From Nocardia abscessus (GTDB lineage: Bacteria > Actinomycetota > Actinomycetes > Mycobacteriales > Mycobacteriaceae), in the NCBI RefSeq assembly GCF_015477775.1, contig NZ_JADLQO010000012.1, positions 186,001 to 250,000 on the forward strand: a DNA stretch of 64,000 nucleotides, read 5' to 3'. Shown in pieces: positions 55,742 through 63,931 of the stretch (the first letter of the stretch is position 1; each line of letters opens with the position of its first letter). The position numbers were made by a program, and so were the translations under genes. The notes under the pieces are model-generated. The model made no database searches. It was given only the letters and a program-made list of their open reading frames with translations, and was not told where the DNA came from.

Positions 55742-55767
55742 TCCGGCCCGCCGCGCGGCGGGCCGGA
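55742..55767. terminator. 26-bp perfect palindrome after metS
   Basis: TCCGGCCCGCCGC followed by GCGGCGGGCCGGA forms a perfect palindrome starting 5 bases after the metS stop. It lacks a T-run, common for actinobacterial terminators. Confidence 0.7.
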
Positions 55768-55959
55768 ACCATAAGGCGCGCAATGCTTTCGCCGTCTCGC
55801 CCCCCGGCTACCCAGGGGTGGGCCGTACCTGCCTTTCCGTCATGGAATGTGTTGTCGGATAATGAAACACCGGTTCGCGGCCCTGCGACGCCCGGACCGT
55901 GTGCGATCGGTACGACGACGCTGCCGTTCGGGATCGGTTCCGGCACAGAGAGGGCACAC

Positions 55960-56628
55960 ATGGGCCAGCAGCATGCGACGGCATCCGCTCAGCGGTCGGG
56001 TTTCGCCGAGCGGCATCGGGCGGCACGCGAAGCCGTGCTCACGTCGCAGCGCGGCAGGCTGGTCGAGGCGATGGTGGAGTCGGTGGACAGCAAGGGCTAT
56101 CCGGCGACCACGCTCACCGACATCGTCGGCCGCGCGCGGGTTTCGCGCACCACCTTCTACGACCATTTCGCCAACAAGGAGGAGTGTTTCGCCGAGGCGG
56201 TGCACACCGGTGTCGACATCATGGCGACCCGGATCGCGGACGAACTCGCCCAGCTGCCGTCGGACGCCGACGCCTACGCGAAAATCGAGTCCATCGTGGT
56301 CACCTTCTGCCGGACCGTCGCCACCGAGCCGGATTTCGCCCGGCTGGTTCTGGTGGAGTCGTTCAAGGTGAACCAGGCCGCCGTCGGCTACCGCGACCTC
56401 GCCGTCGACCGCTTCGCCCAGCTGTATCGGATCTTCTACGACCAGGCTCGCGCGGCGGACCCGACGCTGCCGGAGGTCTCCGACGGGCTGATCGCCCTGA
56501 TCCCGGACGCGATCGGCGAGCGGACGCGGCGGGTCATCATCTCCGACGGACCCGCGCGGGTGCCGGATATGGCGCCGCTTTTCGTCCAGTTCGTCATGAC
56601 CGCCCTAGGGCTATCGGTTCCCTCCTGA
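55960..56628 (+). CDS. TetR/AcrR family regulator
   Basis: A 222-residue TetR-family protein with the HTH ATTLTDIVGRARVSRTTFYD and HFANKEECFAEAV. The start ATG 55960 has AGAGAGG 6 bases upstream; the frame is open further upstream but without a good site. The C-terminal ligand domain is of the larger type often linked to lipid or drug sensing. It is convergent with the PEP-mutase-like gene, and nothing adjacent reveals its target. Confidence 0.86.
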   Translation: MGQQHATASAQRSGFAERHRAAREAVLTSQRGRLVEAMVESVDSKGYPATTLTDIVGRARVSRTTFYDHFANKEECFAEAVHTGVDIMATRIADELAQLPSDADAYAKIESIVVTFCRTVATEPDFARLVLVESFKVNQAAVGYRDLAVDRFAQLYRIFYDQARAADPTLPEVSDGLIALIPDAIGERTRRVIISDGPARVPDMAPLFVQFVMTALGLSVPS

Positions 56629-56675
56629 ACGCCGCGAGAACATTCCGGCCGCCACTGCCGAGAGGCCTTTCCGCC

Positions 56676-56694
56676 GTGGGGGCCGGCGCCCCAC
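56676..56694. terminator. Hairpin between convergent tetR and PEP-mutase-like gene
   Basis: GTGGGG, a 7-base loop GCCGGCG, then CCCCAC. A second small stem (CCGGTG/CACCGG) follows at 56703-56717. Both lie between the two convergent stop codons. Confidence 0.5.
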
Positions 56695-56726
56695 CGGGTG
56701 GTCCGGTGCGGCACCGGCCGCGGGTC

Positions 56727-57491
56727 TCACTTCCAGCGGCCGAGCAGGGTCTCGATCTCCTTGGTCAGCACGGCCTGCAGGAAGGGGCCGAAGGTGATCC
56801 GCGCGACGCCCTGATCGGCGAGAGCCGCCTTGTCGGCCTGATCCGGCGCCACGGTGGCGCTGATCGGCAGCGGCAGTTCGCCGGTCAGGCGGCGCATGTC
56901 GGCCTCGGCGTGGCGGCCCACCGGGAACAGCACGTCAGCGCCCGCCTCGGCGGCCAGCTTCAGTCGCTCGATAGCGCGATCGAGACGGTCGGCGTCGGCG
57001 CCGTCCCGGCGCAGGAACAGGTCGGTGCGCGCGTTGATCACCACGTGCACGCCCGCGGCGTCGGCGGCCTTGCGCAGACCGTGCACGAGGTCGGCGTGCT
57101 CCTGCGCCGCGCGCAGGCGCCTGCCCTCGCTGTGCACGGTGTCCTCGATGTTCAGCCCGATCGCGCCCGCTTCCAGCAGCCCGTCCACCAGCCGCGTGGG
57201 CTCCTGCCCATAGCCCGACTCGATATCGACCGACACCGGAACGTCCACCGCCGCCGTGATCTGCCGCACCCGGGTCATCGACTCGTCGAACGTCATCTGC
57301 TCCCCGTCCGCGCGGCCGATCGAGTCGGCCAGCGGATGACTGCCGACCGTCAGGGCCGAAAAGCCCGCCGCCACGGCGACTTTCGCGGACCAGGCATCCC
57401 ACACCGTCGGGAAAACGCCCGGATTCCCCGGCACGTGCAATCCGAGAAACGTCGTGGCCTTGCTCTCCAGAGAAGTCATACCGATGATCAT
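56727..57491 (-). CDS. Isocitrate lyase/PEP mutase superfamily protein
   Basis: A 254-residue TIM-barrel enzyme of the ICL/PEP mutase superfamily. Visible are PTVWDAWSAKVAVAAGFSALT, the metal-binding SVDIESGYGQEPTRLVD, LNIEDTVHSEGRRL and NARTDLFLR. Members cleave or form C-C or C-P bonds of 2-oxo acids. The KKCGH-type cysteine motif of true isocitrate lyases is absent, as is usual for this short subgroup (oxaloacetate hydrolase or carboxyvinyl-phosphonate types). ATG 57491 is used; ATG 57479 is also possible. Confidence 0.83.
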   Translation of the reverse strand: MIIGMTSLESKATTFLGLHVPGNPGVFPTVWDAWSAKVAVAAGFSALTVGSHPLADSIGRADGEQMTFDESMTRVRQITAAVDVPVSVDIESGYGQEPTRLVDGLLEAGAIGLNIEDTVHSEGRRLRAAQEHADLVHGLRKAADAAGVHVVINARTDLFLRRDGADADRLDRAIERLKLAAEAGADVLFPVGRHAEADMRRLTGELPLPISATVAPDQADKAALADQGVARITFGPFLQAVLTKEIETLLGRWK

Positions 57492-57561
57492 GCCCGCCGC
57501 ACCACCTCGGGTCGACCACCCACGGCGGAGCCGGACCGCACGGGCCCGGGGAAGTGGATCG

Positions 57562-58401
57562 CTACGAGGTGCGGCGCGCGGTGAGAACCGCGTCGTAGAG
57601 TTCGCGGCGGGAAACGGCGTGGGCGGCGGCGACCTCGGCGCAGGCGTCCTTCAGGCGAGCGCCCGCGGCGGTCAGCGATTCGACGGCGTCGACCAGGTCC
57701 GCGGGATCGGCGGCGGCGGGCTGGGCGCCCGCCAGCACCACCGTGATCTCGCCCCGCGCGCCCTCGACGGCCCATGCGGCCAGTTCGGCCAGGGTGCCGC
57801 GAACCACTTCCTCATAGGTCTTGGTCAATTCCCGGCAGACGGCGGCGCGACGGTCCGGGCCGAGGACCTCGACCGCGTCGGCCAGGCAGTCGGCGAGCCG
57901 GTGTGGCGCCTCGAAGAACACGCAGGCGCGTGACTCGGTGGCCAAGGTGCGCAACCATTCCCGGCGCTGGCCGGATTTGCGCGGCGAGAATCCGTCGAAG
58001 CAGAACCGTTCCACCGGCAGGGCCGACAGCGCGAGCGCCGTGGTCACCGCCGAGGGGCCGGGCAGACAGGTCACCGGAAGGTCGCGCTCGACGCACGCCG
58101 CCACCATGCGGTAGCCGGGATCGCTCACCGACGGCATGCCCGCGTCGGTCACCAGCAGCACCGTGCGGCCCTCGGCGATCTCGTCGAGCAGCATCGGGAT
58201 CCGCGCGGTCTCGACGTGGTCGTAGAAGCTGACCACCCGGCCGGAGATCTCGACGCCGAGCGCCTTGGCCAGCGACCTGGTGCGCCGCGTGTCCTCGGCG
58301 GCCACCACGTCGGCGGTGGCCAGCCCATCGCGCAAGCGCTGCGAGGCGTCTCCGATGTCGCCCATCGGGGTCGCCGCGAGCACCAGCCTGCCCGTCGTCA
58401 C
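57562..58401 (-). CDS. rsmI: 16S rRNA 2'-O-ribose C1402 methyltransferase
   Basis: A 279-residue SAM-dependent methyltransferase of the tetrapyrrole methylase fold. Conserved blocks are LAATPMGDIGDASQR, AAEDTRRTRSL, LVTDAGMPSVSDPGYRMV and FFEAPHRL, all typical of RsmI. GTG 58401 is taken as the start. The gene is divergent from the O-mannosyltransferase gene and the gap holds a large imperfect inverted repeat. The order matches Rv1003-Rv1002c in M. tuberculosis. Confidence 0.94.
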   Translation of the reverse strand: MTTGRLVLAATPMGDIGDASQRLRDGLATADVVAAEDTRRTRSLAKALGVEISGRVVSFYDHVETARIPMLLDEIAEGRTVLLVTDAGMPSVSDPGYRMVAACVERDLPVTCLPGPSAVTTALALSALPVERFCFDGFSPRKSGQRREWLRTLATESRACVFFEAPHRLADCLADAVEVLGPDRRAAVCRELTKTYEEVVRGTLAELAAWAVEGARGEITVVLAGAQPAAADPADLVDAVESLTAAGARLKDACAEVAAAHAVSRRELYDAVLTARRTS

Positions 58402-58435
58402 TGTCGCTGTTCCGCCTCTCCGGATGTTCAGGGTA

Positions 58436-58490
58436 TTCAGGCCGTACAAGTCGGGAGCCGAAGGGTTCGCGTTCCGGTCCTGCGTCGGTT
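58436..58490 (+). repeat. Dispersed intergenic element, partial copy
   Basis: Begins TTCAGGCCGTACAAGTCGGG and matches the first half of the element at 26212-26330. With the inverted full copy at 58571-58687 it makes an imperfect inverted repeat spanning the rsmI/O-mannosyltransferase gap. Confidence 0.65.
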
Positions 58491-58570
58491 CGTAGCGTAT
58501 TCCGGTGTCGGCGACGACTACGGGCGGGTCTCGTGGGCCGGGTGGGATTGTCTCGGGGTCTACACCCGAG

Positions 58571-58687
58571 GCGACAGCTGATCTCGCACGGACATGGGTA
58601 ACTCACCGGGTACGCCCATAACTCGAGCGCCACCCGACACAGGACCTCAACGCGACTCGTGCAACCACCCGACGCGTACGGCCTGAA
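58571..58687 (-). repeat. Dispersed intergenic element, copy 2
   Basis: On the minus strand it reads TTCAGGCCGTACGCGTCGGG and later GGGCGTACCCGGTGAGTTAC, aligning over its length with 26212-26330. It ends just before the O-mannosyltransferase promoter. Confidence 0.75.
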
Positions 58688-58709
58688 TACCCGCAGCGGC
58701 GGCACAGCA

Positions 58710-58715
58710 TACGAT
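58710..58715 (+). promoter_or_regulatory. -10 box of a leaderless O-mannosyltransferase transcript
   Basis: TACGAT lies 6 bases before the GTG at 58722, which lacks any ribosome site. This spacing puts the transcription start at or next to the start codon, a frequent arrangement in actinobacteria. No clear -35 box is seen. Confidence 0.55.
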
Positions 58716-58721
58716 CGGTGC

Positions 58722-60347
58722 GTGACCCAGGTGACCGACCAGCGCGCGACCGCACGGTTCGGAACCGCGCCCTCCTGGTCGAGTCCGGGACCGCTGCGGC
58801 CGACGCCCGACTTCGGCCCCACCGACCGACTGCGCGGCTGGCTGGTGACGGCGTTCCTCACCGCGATCGCGGCGGTGACGCGCTTCACGATGCTCAACTA
58901 CCCGACCGACGCGGGCACTCCGGTGTTCGACGAGAAGCACTACGCCCCGCAGGCCTGGCAGATGCTCACCGGCGGCGGGGTGGAGGACAACCCCGGCTAC
59001 GGACTGGTGGTGCATCCGCCGGTCGGCAAGCAGTTCATCGCGATCGGCGAGGCGATGTTCGGCTACAACGGCTGGGGCTGGCGCTTCACCGCGGCGGTCG
59101 CCGGAACGGTGCTGGTGCTGCTGGTGATCCGGATCGTGCGGAGGCTGGCGCGCTCCACCCTGATCGGCGCGATCGCGGGCATCCTGCTGATCGCCGACGG
59201 GCTCACCTTCGTCTCCTCCCGCATCGGCATGCTCGACATCTTCATGGCGCTGTTCGTCACCGCCGCGTTCGGCTGCCTGATCGTCGACCGTGACGAGATC
59301 CGCGCCCGGTTCGCGCGGGTGGACGCGCAGGGCCGGATCGGCGTGACGAATTGGGGGCCGCGCCTCGGGGTGCGCTGGTGGCGCTTCGGCGCGGGCGTGC
59401 TGCTCGGCCTGGCCTGCGGAACCAAATGGTCCGGCGTCTATTTCATCGCCGCGTTCGGCCTGATGAGCGTCTACTTCGACCTCTCGGCGCGGCGGACCTA
59501 CGGTGTGCGCCGCCCCTGGCTCGGCGTGGCCCTGCGCGATGTCGGTCCCGCGCTGTACGCGCTGGTGCTCGTCCCCCTCGGCGTCTATCTGGCGAGCTAC
59601 TGGGCCTGGTTCGCCAGCGAGACCGGCGTGTACCGGTACATGCCGGGCAATCCGTCGGCGCCGACCGACCCGATCGGCACCGGCGGATTCTGGTCGCATG
59701 TAGTGCCGGGCGCGCTGCGCTCGCTGTGGTACTTCAACGCCAGGTCGCTGGAATTCCACACGGAGCTGACCAATTCGGCGGGCAACCACCACCCCTGGGA
59801 ATCCAAGCCCTGGACTTGGCCCATGGGCCTGCGCCCGATGCTGTACTACTACGCCGACGGCGGCGTCACCGGCTGCGGCCAGACCCAGTGCGTGAAGGCC
59901 GTGATGCTGATCGGGACGCCCGCCATCTGGTGGATCGCGGGTCCGCTACTGGTCTGGATGCTGTGGCGCGCCGTGGTGCGCCGCGACTGGCGCTACGGCA
60001 CGGTACTGGTCGGCTACGGCGCCGCGCTGCTGCCCTGGTTCGCCACCCTCGACCGGCAGATGTACTACTTCTATGCCGTCCCGATGGCCCCGTTCCTGGT
60101 GATGGGCGTGGCGCTGGCGCTCGGCGACGTACTGGGCCCGGCGCGCCCGAGCACCATCCCGCGCAGCCCCGCCGGGACCTACCTCCCCGCCCCGCCGAAC
60201 GAACGGCGCAGCCTCGGACTGCTCGCGGTCTGTCTCTACCTGGGCTTGGTGATCGCCAACTTCATCTGGCTATGGCCGATCCTCACCGCCCTGCCGATCA
60301 CCCCGAGCAACTGGCACGACCACCTCTGGCTGCCCAGCTGGCGGTGA
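58722..60347 (+). CDS. pmt: Protein O-mannosyltransferase
   Basis: A 541-residue polytopic membrane glycosyltransferase of the PMT/GT39 family, ortholog of Rv1002c. The acidic motif in the first external loop is FDEKHYAPQ, and ASRIGMLDIFM-like SSRIGMLDIF and WPMGLRPMLYY follow. About ten hydrophobic segments are seen. It moves mannose from polyprenyl-phosphomannose to secreted proteins exported through Sec. GTG 58722 lies 6 bases after a -10-like TACGAT. A repeat element begins directly after its stop. Confidence 0.92.
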   Translation: MTQVTDQRATARFGTAPSWSSPGPLRPTPDFGPTDRLRGWLVTAFLTAIAAVTRFTMLNYPTDAGTPVFDEKHYAPQAWQMLTGGGVEDNPGYGLVVHPPVGKQFIAIGEAMFGYNGWGWRFTAAVAGTVLVLLVIRIVRRLARSTLIGAIAGILLIADGLTFVSSRIGMLDIFMALFVTAAFGCLIVDRDEIRARFARVDAQGRIGVTNWGPRLGVRWWRFGAGVLLGLACGTKWSGVYFIAAFGLMSVYFDLSARRTYGVRRPWLGVALRDVGPALYALVLVPLGVYLASYWAWFASETGVYRYMPGNPSAPTDPIGTGGFWSHVVPGALRSLWYFNARSLEFHTELTNSAGNHHPWESKPWTWPMGLRPMLYYYADGGVTGCGQTQCVKAVMLIGTPAIWWIAGPLLVWMLWRAVVRRDWRYGTVLVGYGAALLPWFATLDRQMYYFYAVPMAPFLVMGVALALGDVLGPARPSTIPRSPAGTYLPAPPNERRSLGLLAVCLYLGLVIANFIWLWPILTALPITPSNWHDHLWLPSWR

Positions 60348-60350
60348 TTT

Positions 60351-60590
60351 TTGGCAGCGCCTGCGGCGCTGCGTGTTCGCGGCTGTGTTGGTTTCTCCAG
60401 CGCCTGCGGCGCTGGGTGTTCGCGGCTGTGTTGGTTTCTCCAGCGCCTGCGGCGCTGGGTGTTCGCGGCCCCCTTGTGGCTCGCGTCCGAGCGACCGCCG
60501 CTGGCGACTTCGTCGCGGACGCGGCGGCCGCTCGGACGCGAGCCGGGCCGCGAACGGCGCATGCTCGGTCTCGCTTCGCTCGAAACCGGG
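60351..60590 (+). repeat. 3'-end repeat element, copy B, with 43-bp tandem array
   Basis: It starts 3 bases after the O-mannosyltransferase stop with a T-run and CAGCGCCTGCGGCGCTG. The unit beginning with that palindrome recurs at 60355, 60398 and 60441, giving a 43-bp period with two full copies and a third partial one. A hairpin follows: CTCGCGTCCGAGCG (60480-60493) and CGCTCGGACGCGAG (60529-60542). The part from 60443 onward is nearly the reverse complement of copy A at 21578-21733. Confidence 0.85.
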
Positions 60591-60698
60591 AGCTGGGGTG
60601 GTGTGGCGCGTTAGGCGGTGATCGCACTACCTCGGTTTCGCCGTTGCCGGTGGGGGGGCGATGCTCGCTTCTTCGTCATGGACACCGCGCTTGGAGGC

Positions 60699-60726
60699 GG
60701 TGCCGGGCCGCGAACGGCGCATGCTC
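60699..60726 (+). repeat. Fragment of the 3'-end repeat
   Basis: GCCGGGCCGCGAACGGCGCA and the following TGCTC repeat the sequence at 60543-60566 exactly. It is a short third piece in the same 425-base intergenic region, otherwise empty. Confidence 0.7.
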
Positions 60727-60772
60727 AGGGTCGAGCAGGTGTGATGGCGCGGATCCGCGTCCGCGCCGTGCG

Positions 60773-61132
60773 TCAAGCCTCCAGCGCCGCTTGCACGTAG
60801 CGCAGGGCGGTGGCGTCGTCCACGCCCAGCCTGCGCACCGTCGCGACGTACGCGGTGGCCGCGCGGCCTGCGACGTCACGGGTCGGGTCACCGGAGGACG
60901 CGATGAACGAGCCCTGTCGGCCACGGGTTTCGACCACGCCGTCGACCTCGAGTTCGCGGTAGGCCCGCGCCACCGTGTTGGGGGCCAGGCCGAGCTGGGC
61001 GGCCAGGGCGCGGACGGTCGGGATCTTGGTTCCGGCGGTCAGCTCGCCGGAACGCACCTGCGCGATGATGCCCAGGCGTAGCTGCTCGTAGGGCGGCACA
61101 GCCGATTCATGGGAGACCGTGATGGTGAACAT
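60773..61132 (-). CDS. GntR family regulator, YtrA type
   Basis: A 119-residue GntR-family protein: a winged HTH (KIPTVRALAAQLGLAPNTVARAYRELE) and a short helical tail, the compact YtrA layout with no ligand domain. The ATG at 61132 follows the arcA stop by 7 bases, so it is probably co-transcribed with arcA. YtrA-type regulators usually control adjacent ABC transporter genes; here the neighbour is arginine deiminase instead. Confidence 0.87.
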   Translation of the reverse strand: MFTITVSHESAVPPYEQLRLGIIAQVRSGELTAGTKIPTVRALAAQLGLAPNTVARAYRELEVDGVVETRGRQGSFIASSGDPTRDVAGRAATAYVATVRRLGVDDATALRYVQAALEA

Positions 61133-61139
61133 GGCGGAC

Positions 61140-62396
61140 TCACACGTCGTCTCGGGACAGCGGACAGGACAGGCAGCGGGGCCCGCCTCGGCCGGAACCC
61201 AATTCGGAGCCGGGTATGCGCAGCACCTCGATGCCCGCGTCCTCCAGTCTGGCGTTGGTCATCTCGTTGCGCTCGTAGGCGACCACCACGCCCGGAGCGA
61301 GGGCGAGGGTGTTGTTGCCGTCGTCCCACTGCTCGCGTTCCGCGGTGACGCCGTCCAGCCCGGTGTCGATGACCCGGAGTTTGCCGATGCCCATCGCCTC
61401 CGCGGCCGCGGGCAGGAACGGCTCGGGCCCGCGCATGCTGACCCGGCCGCTGCCGAGCCGCCCGCCGTAGTCGGCCTCCTTGCGGATCGTGAAGGCGCAC
61501 AGCGACTCCCGCACCGCGGGGTACATCACGACGGCATCCGCGTCGACCATGGTGCACACCGTGTCCAGGTGCATGGTGGCGCGGGTCTGCGCGATCGGCA
61601 CCACGAGCACGGTGTGCGCGAGGTCGTCGTCGAACAGGCTGCGCGCCAGGGCTTCCGCACCCGCGGGCGAGGTGCGCTCCCCCACACCCACCGCGACCAC
61701 GCCCTCCGACAGCAGCAGCACGTCACCACCTTCGATCGGGGCGGTATGCGATTCGTAAGCGCGGCGCACCCCGAGGAAACGGGGATGAAATGCGTAGATG
61801 AGGTCGGTCAGCGAGGTCTCCCTGCCGCGCGCGGGCAACGCGAGGGAGGTGATCGCGACACGCGGCCCGACCCAGAACGACGAGTCCCTGGTGAACAGCA
61901 GATTGGGCAGCGGATCGATGACGAAGTCGCCGCCGTGGTGCATGCGGCGGACGAGGGAGGCGGCGTCGGGACCGAACGGCAATTCGTCGAAGGTCATACC
62001 CGCCATGAGGATTTCGGCCAGTTCTACGGCGGGCACGCCGCGCAGGAAGGCGGCCAGTTCGTCGGCCAGCGCGTGGCCGAGCCTGCGCGCGTCGACCGCG
62101 GCGGAGATGCCCTGGATTCGCGCCGCGCCGCTGACCTCGAGCGTCTCGGCGAGCAGCTTCGACAGCAACAGCACCTCGGTGCCGCGGCTGCGCAGGACGT
62201 CGGCGAACGCGTCGTGCTCCTGCTGAGCGCGCTCCACCCACGGGATCCCGTCGAACAGCAGCTGATCGTTGTTACGCGGGGTCAGCCTGCGCAGTTCGTT
62301 GCCGGGCCGGTGCAACAGCACCGTGCGCAGCGTGCCGACTTCGGACGTCACGGCCAGACGCGCACCCTCCTGCGCGGACACAGCATCAGCTCCCAT
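61140..62396 (-). CDS. arcA: Arginine deiminase
   Basis: A 418-residue arginine deiminase that hydrolyses arginine to citrulline and ammonia. Active-site elements are FTRDSSFW, the HLDTVCTMVD histidine block and the nucleophilic cysteine in GGPRCLSCPL (Cys408). ATG 62396 is chosen. No arcB, arcC or arginine/ornithine antiporter is adjacent, so the gene stands outside a full ADI operon, as Rv1001 does in M. tuberculosis. A GntR gene follows directly. Confidence 0.94.
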   Translation of the reverse strand: MGADAVSAQEGARLAVTSEVGTLRTVLLHRPGNELRRLTPRNNDQLLFDGIPWVERAQQEHDAFADVLRSRGTEVLLLSKLLAETLEVSGAARIQGISAAVDARRLGHALADELAAFLRGVPAVELAEILMAGMTFDELPFGPDAASLVRRMHHGGDFVIDPLPNLLFTRDSSFWVGPRVAITSLALPARGRETSLTDLIYAFHPRFLGVRRAYESHTAPIEGGDVLLLSEGVVAVGVGERTSPAGAEALARSLFDDDLAHTVLVVPIAQTRATMHLDTVCTMVDADAVVMYPAVRESLCAFTIRKEADYGGRLGSGRVSMRGPEPFLPAAAEAMGIGKLRVIDTGLDGVTAEREQWDDGNNTLALAPGVVVAYERNEMTNARLEDAGIEVLRIPGSELGSGRGGPRCLSCPLSRDDV

Positions 62397-62483
62397 GATC
62401 AGACCGTAGTGCGCCACGGCCCGGAGAGCACGCGATTCCCGGCTTCGGATGCCGATCACCGAATCCGGCCCCGGCACACCCTA

Positions 62484-62503
62484 ACCTGAAGTATTGTTTA
62501 GGT
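62484..62503. promoter_or_regulatory. Possible SoxR box
   Basis: ACCTGAAGTATTGTTTAGGT is an imperfect palindrome 17 bases upstream of soxR, with ACCT and AGGT ends and AA/TT inner arms. It faintly resembles the SoxR operator (CCTCAAGTTAACTTGAGG). The match is weak. Confidence 0.4.
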
Positions 62504-62520
62504 GATAGGGAGGAGCGTGC

Positions 62521-63009
62521 ATGTCGACAGCAGCCGATTGGCGGGCGAAAGAGCTGACCCCCGGGCAGCTCTCCGAGCGTAGTGGAGTCGCGGTCTCCGC
62601 GTTGCACTTCTACGAACGCGAAGGGCTCATCACGAGCAGACGCACCAGCGGGAACCAGCGCAGATACGCCCGCGAGACACTGCGGCGCGTGGCTTTCATC
62701 CGCATCTCCCAGCGCGTCGGCATACCGCTGAGCGAGATCCGGGCCGCCCTCGATCAACTGCCCGAGGGCCGCACCCCCACCCGGCGCGACTGGGAGAGCC
62801 TCTCGACCGTCTGGCGCGCCGATCTCGACGACCGGATCACCCAGCTGATCCGCCTGCGCGACAGCCTCACCGGCTGCATCGGCTGCGGCTGCCTGTCGCT
62901 GGGCAGCTGCCGCCTGGTCAACGAGCACGACCGGCTCGGCGCCGAGGGCCCCGGCGCCCGCGTGCTGGATGTGCACCTCAACTGCCCGTCGAAGCCAGCA
63001 GCCTGCTGA
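62521..63009 (+). CDS. soxR: Redox-sensitive transcriptional activator
   Basis: A 162-residue MerR-family SoxR. The HTH is LSERSGVAVSALHFYEREGL, and the [2Fe-2S] cysteines Cys119, Cys122, Cys124 and Cys130 in CIGCGCLSLGSC have the same numbering as in E. coli SoxR. It senses redox-active compounds. The ATG follows GGGAGGAG. The last 32 bases overlap the end of the convergent SDR gene. Actinobacterial SoxR typically controls a few oxidoreductase or efflux genes, and the overlapping SDR is a candidate target only by position. Confidence 0.94.
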   Translation: MSTAADWRAKELTPGQLSERSGVAVSALHFYEREGLITSRRTSGNQRRYARETLRRVAFIRISQRVGIPLSEIRAALDQLPEGRTPTRRDWESLSTVWRADLDDRITQLIRLRDSLTGCIGCGCLSLGSCRLVNEHDRLGAEGPGARVLDVHLNCPSKPAAC

Positions 63010-63868
63010 AGCGCGCGCTGGTGCGGCGCATGAGGAACTCGTAGGGAAACGCGAACTTGCGCTTCCACCAGTAGCCGAAGCGGATGTCGAACGAACTGTA
63101 GACCAGGAACCGGTTGCGTTCGATCCCGCGCAGGATGGCCGAGGCCACCCGCTCCGGCGGCACCGCGTGCTCGGCGAATGCCGCGGTGAGCCGCTTGATC
63201 TTCGGGTCCTCCTTGTTCACCCCGACCAGCTCGACGCTGCGCACCAGCGGCGTGTTCACCGCGCCCGGCGCCACCAGGTGCACCGTGATGCCGTGCTGCG
63301 CCAGATCGAAGCGCAGTACCTCCGACACCCCACGGATGCCGTATTTACCCGCGCTGTAGGCCGCGTGCCACGGCAGCGCGAGCAGGCCCGCCGCCGACGA
63401 CACGTTCACCAGCGCACCGCCCTTGCCCGCGCGCACCATCGGCGGCACGAACGTCTCGATCACGTGGATCGGGCCCATCAGGTTGACCTCGACCATGCGC
63501 CGCCAGTGCTTGTGCTCCAGATTCTCCACGGTGCCCCAGACCGAGGTGCCCGCGATGTTCATCACGATGTCCAGGCTGCCGAACTCGGCGTGCACCCGGT
63601 CGGCGAAGGCGCGCACTGCGTCGTAGTCGGTGATGTCCAGCGCCTCGGCCAGGGCGACGCGGCCGCCCGAGGCGCGGATGTCGCTCACCGTGGCGTCCAA
63701 GCCCTCGGCATTGATGTCGGTGAGCACCAGTTCGGCGCCCTCCCCCGCGGCGGCCAGCGCGGTGGCCCGGCCGATACCGCTCGCCGCACCGGTGACCAGC
63801 ACCCTCGCCTCGCGCACCGTTGTTCGACCCGCTCGCCCGCGACCTCTACCCAGCACTGCGCATCCCAT
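62978..63868 (-). CDS. Short-chain dehydrogenase/reductase
   Basis: A 296-residue SDR. The cofactor motif is TGAASGIGRA, then NIAGTSVWG (a variant of NNAG), SSAAGLLALPWHAAYSAGKYG with catalytic Tyr and Lys, and PGAVNTPLV. The C-terminal 60 residues (FDIRFGYWWKRKFAFPYEF) form a hydrophobic/basic tail found in membrane-associated actinobacterial SDRs. The ATG at 63868 is used. It overlaps convergent soxR by 32 bases. The substrate is unknown; lipid or steroid-like compounds are typical for this type. Confidence 0.88.
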   Translation of the reverse strand: MGCAVLGRGRGRAGRTTVREARVLVTGAASGIGRATALAAAGEGAELVLTDINAEGLDATVSDIRASGGRVALAEALDITDYDAVRAFADRVHAEFGSLDIVMNIAGTSVWGTVENLEHKHWRRMVEVNLMGPIHVIETFVPPMVRAGKGGALVNVSSAAGLLALPWHAAYSAGKYGIRGVSEVLRFDLAQHGITVHLVAPGAVNTPLVRSVELVGVNKEDPKIKRLTAAFAEHAVPPERVASAILRGIERNRFLVYSSFDIRFGYWWKRKFAFPYEFLMRRTSARFSRLLASTGS

Positions 63869-63931
63869 CTCGAATCGCCGAATCGGTTCTCCGCAGGGTA
63901 GTCCAGCTGACGGCCACCGACCGCGACGCCG

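Noticed and set aside
55899..57584. A 561-codon plus-strand frame across the TetR and PEP-mutase-like genes
   Set aside because: It crosses two genes with clear family motifs in other frames and its own translation resembles nothing.
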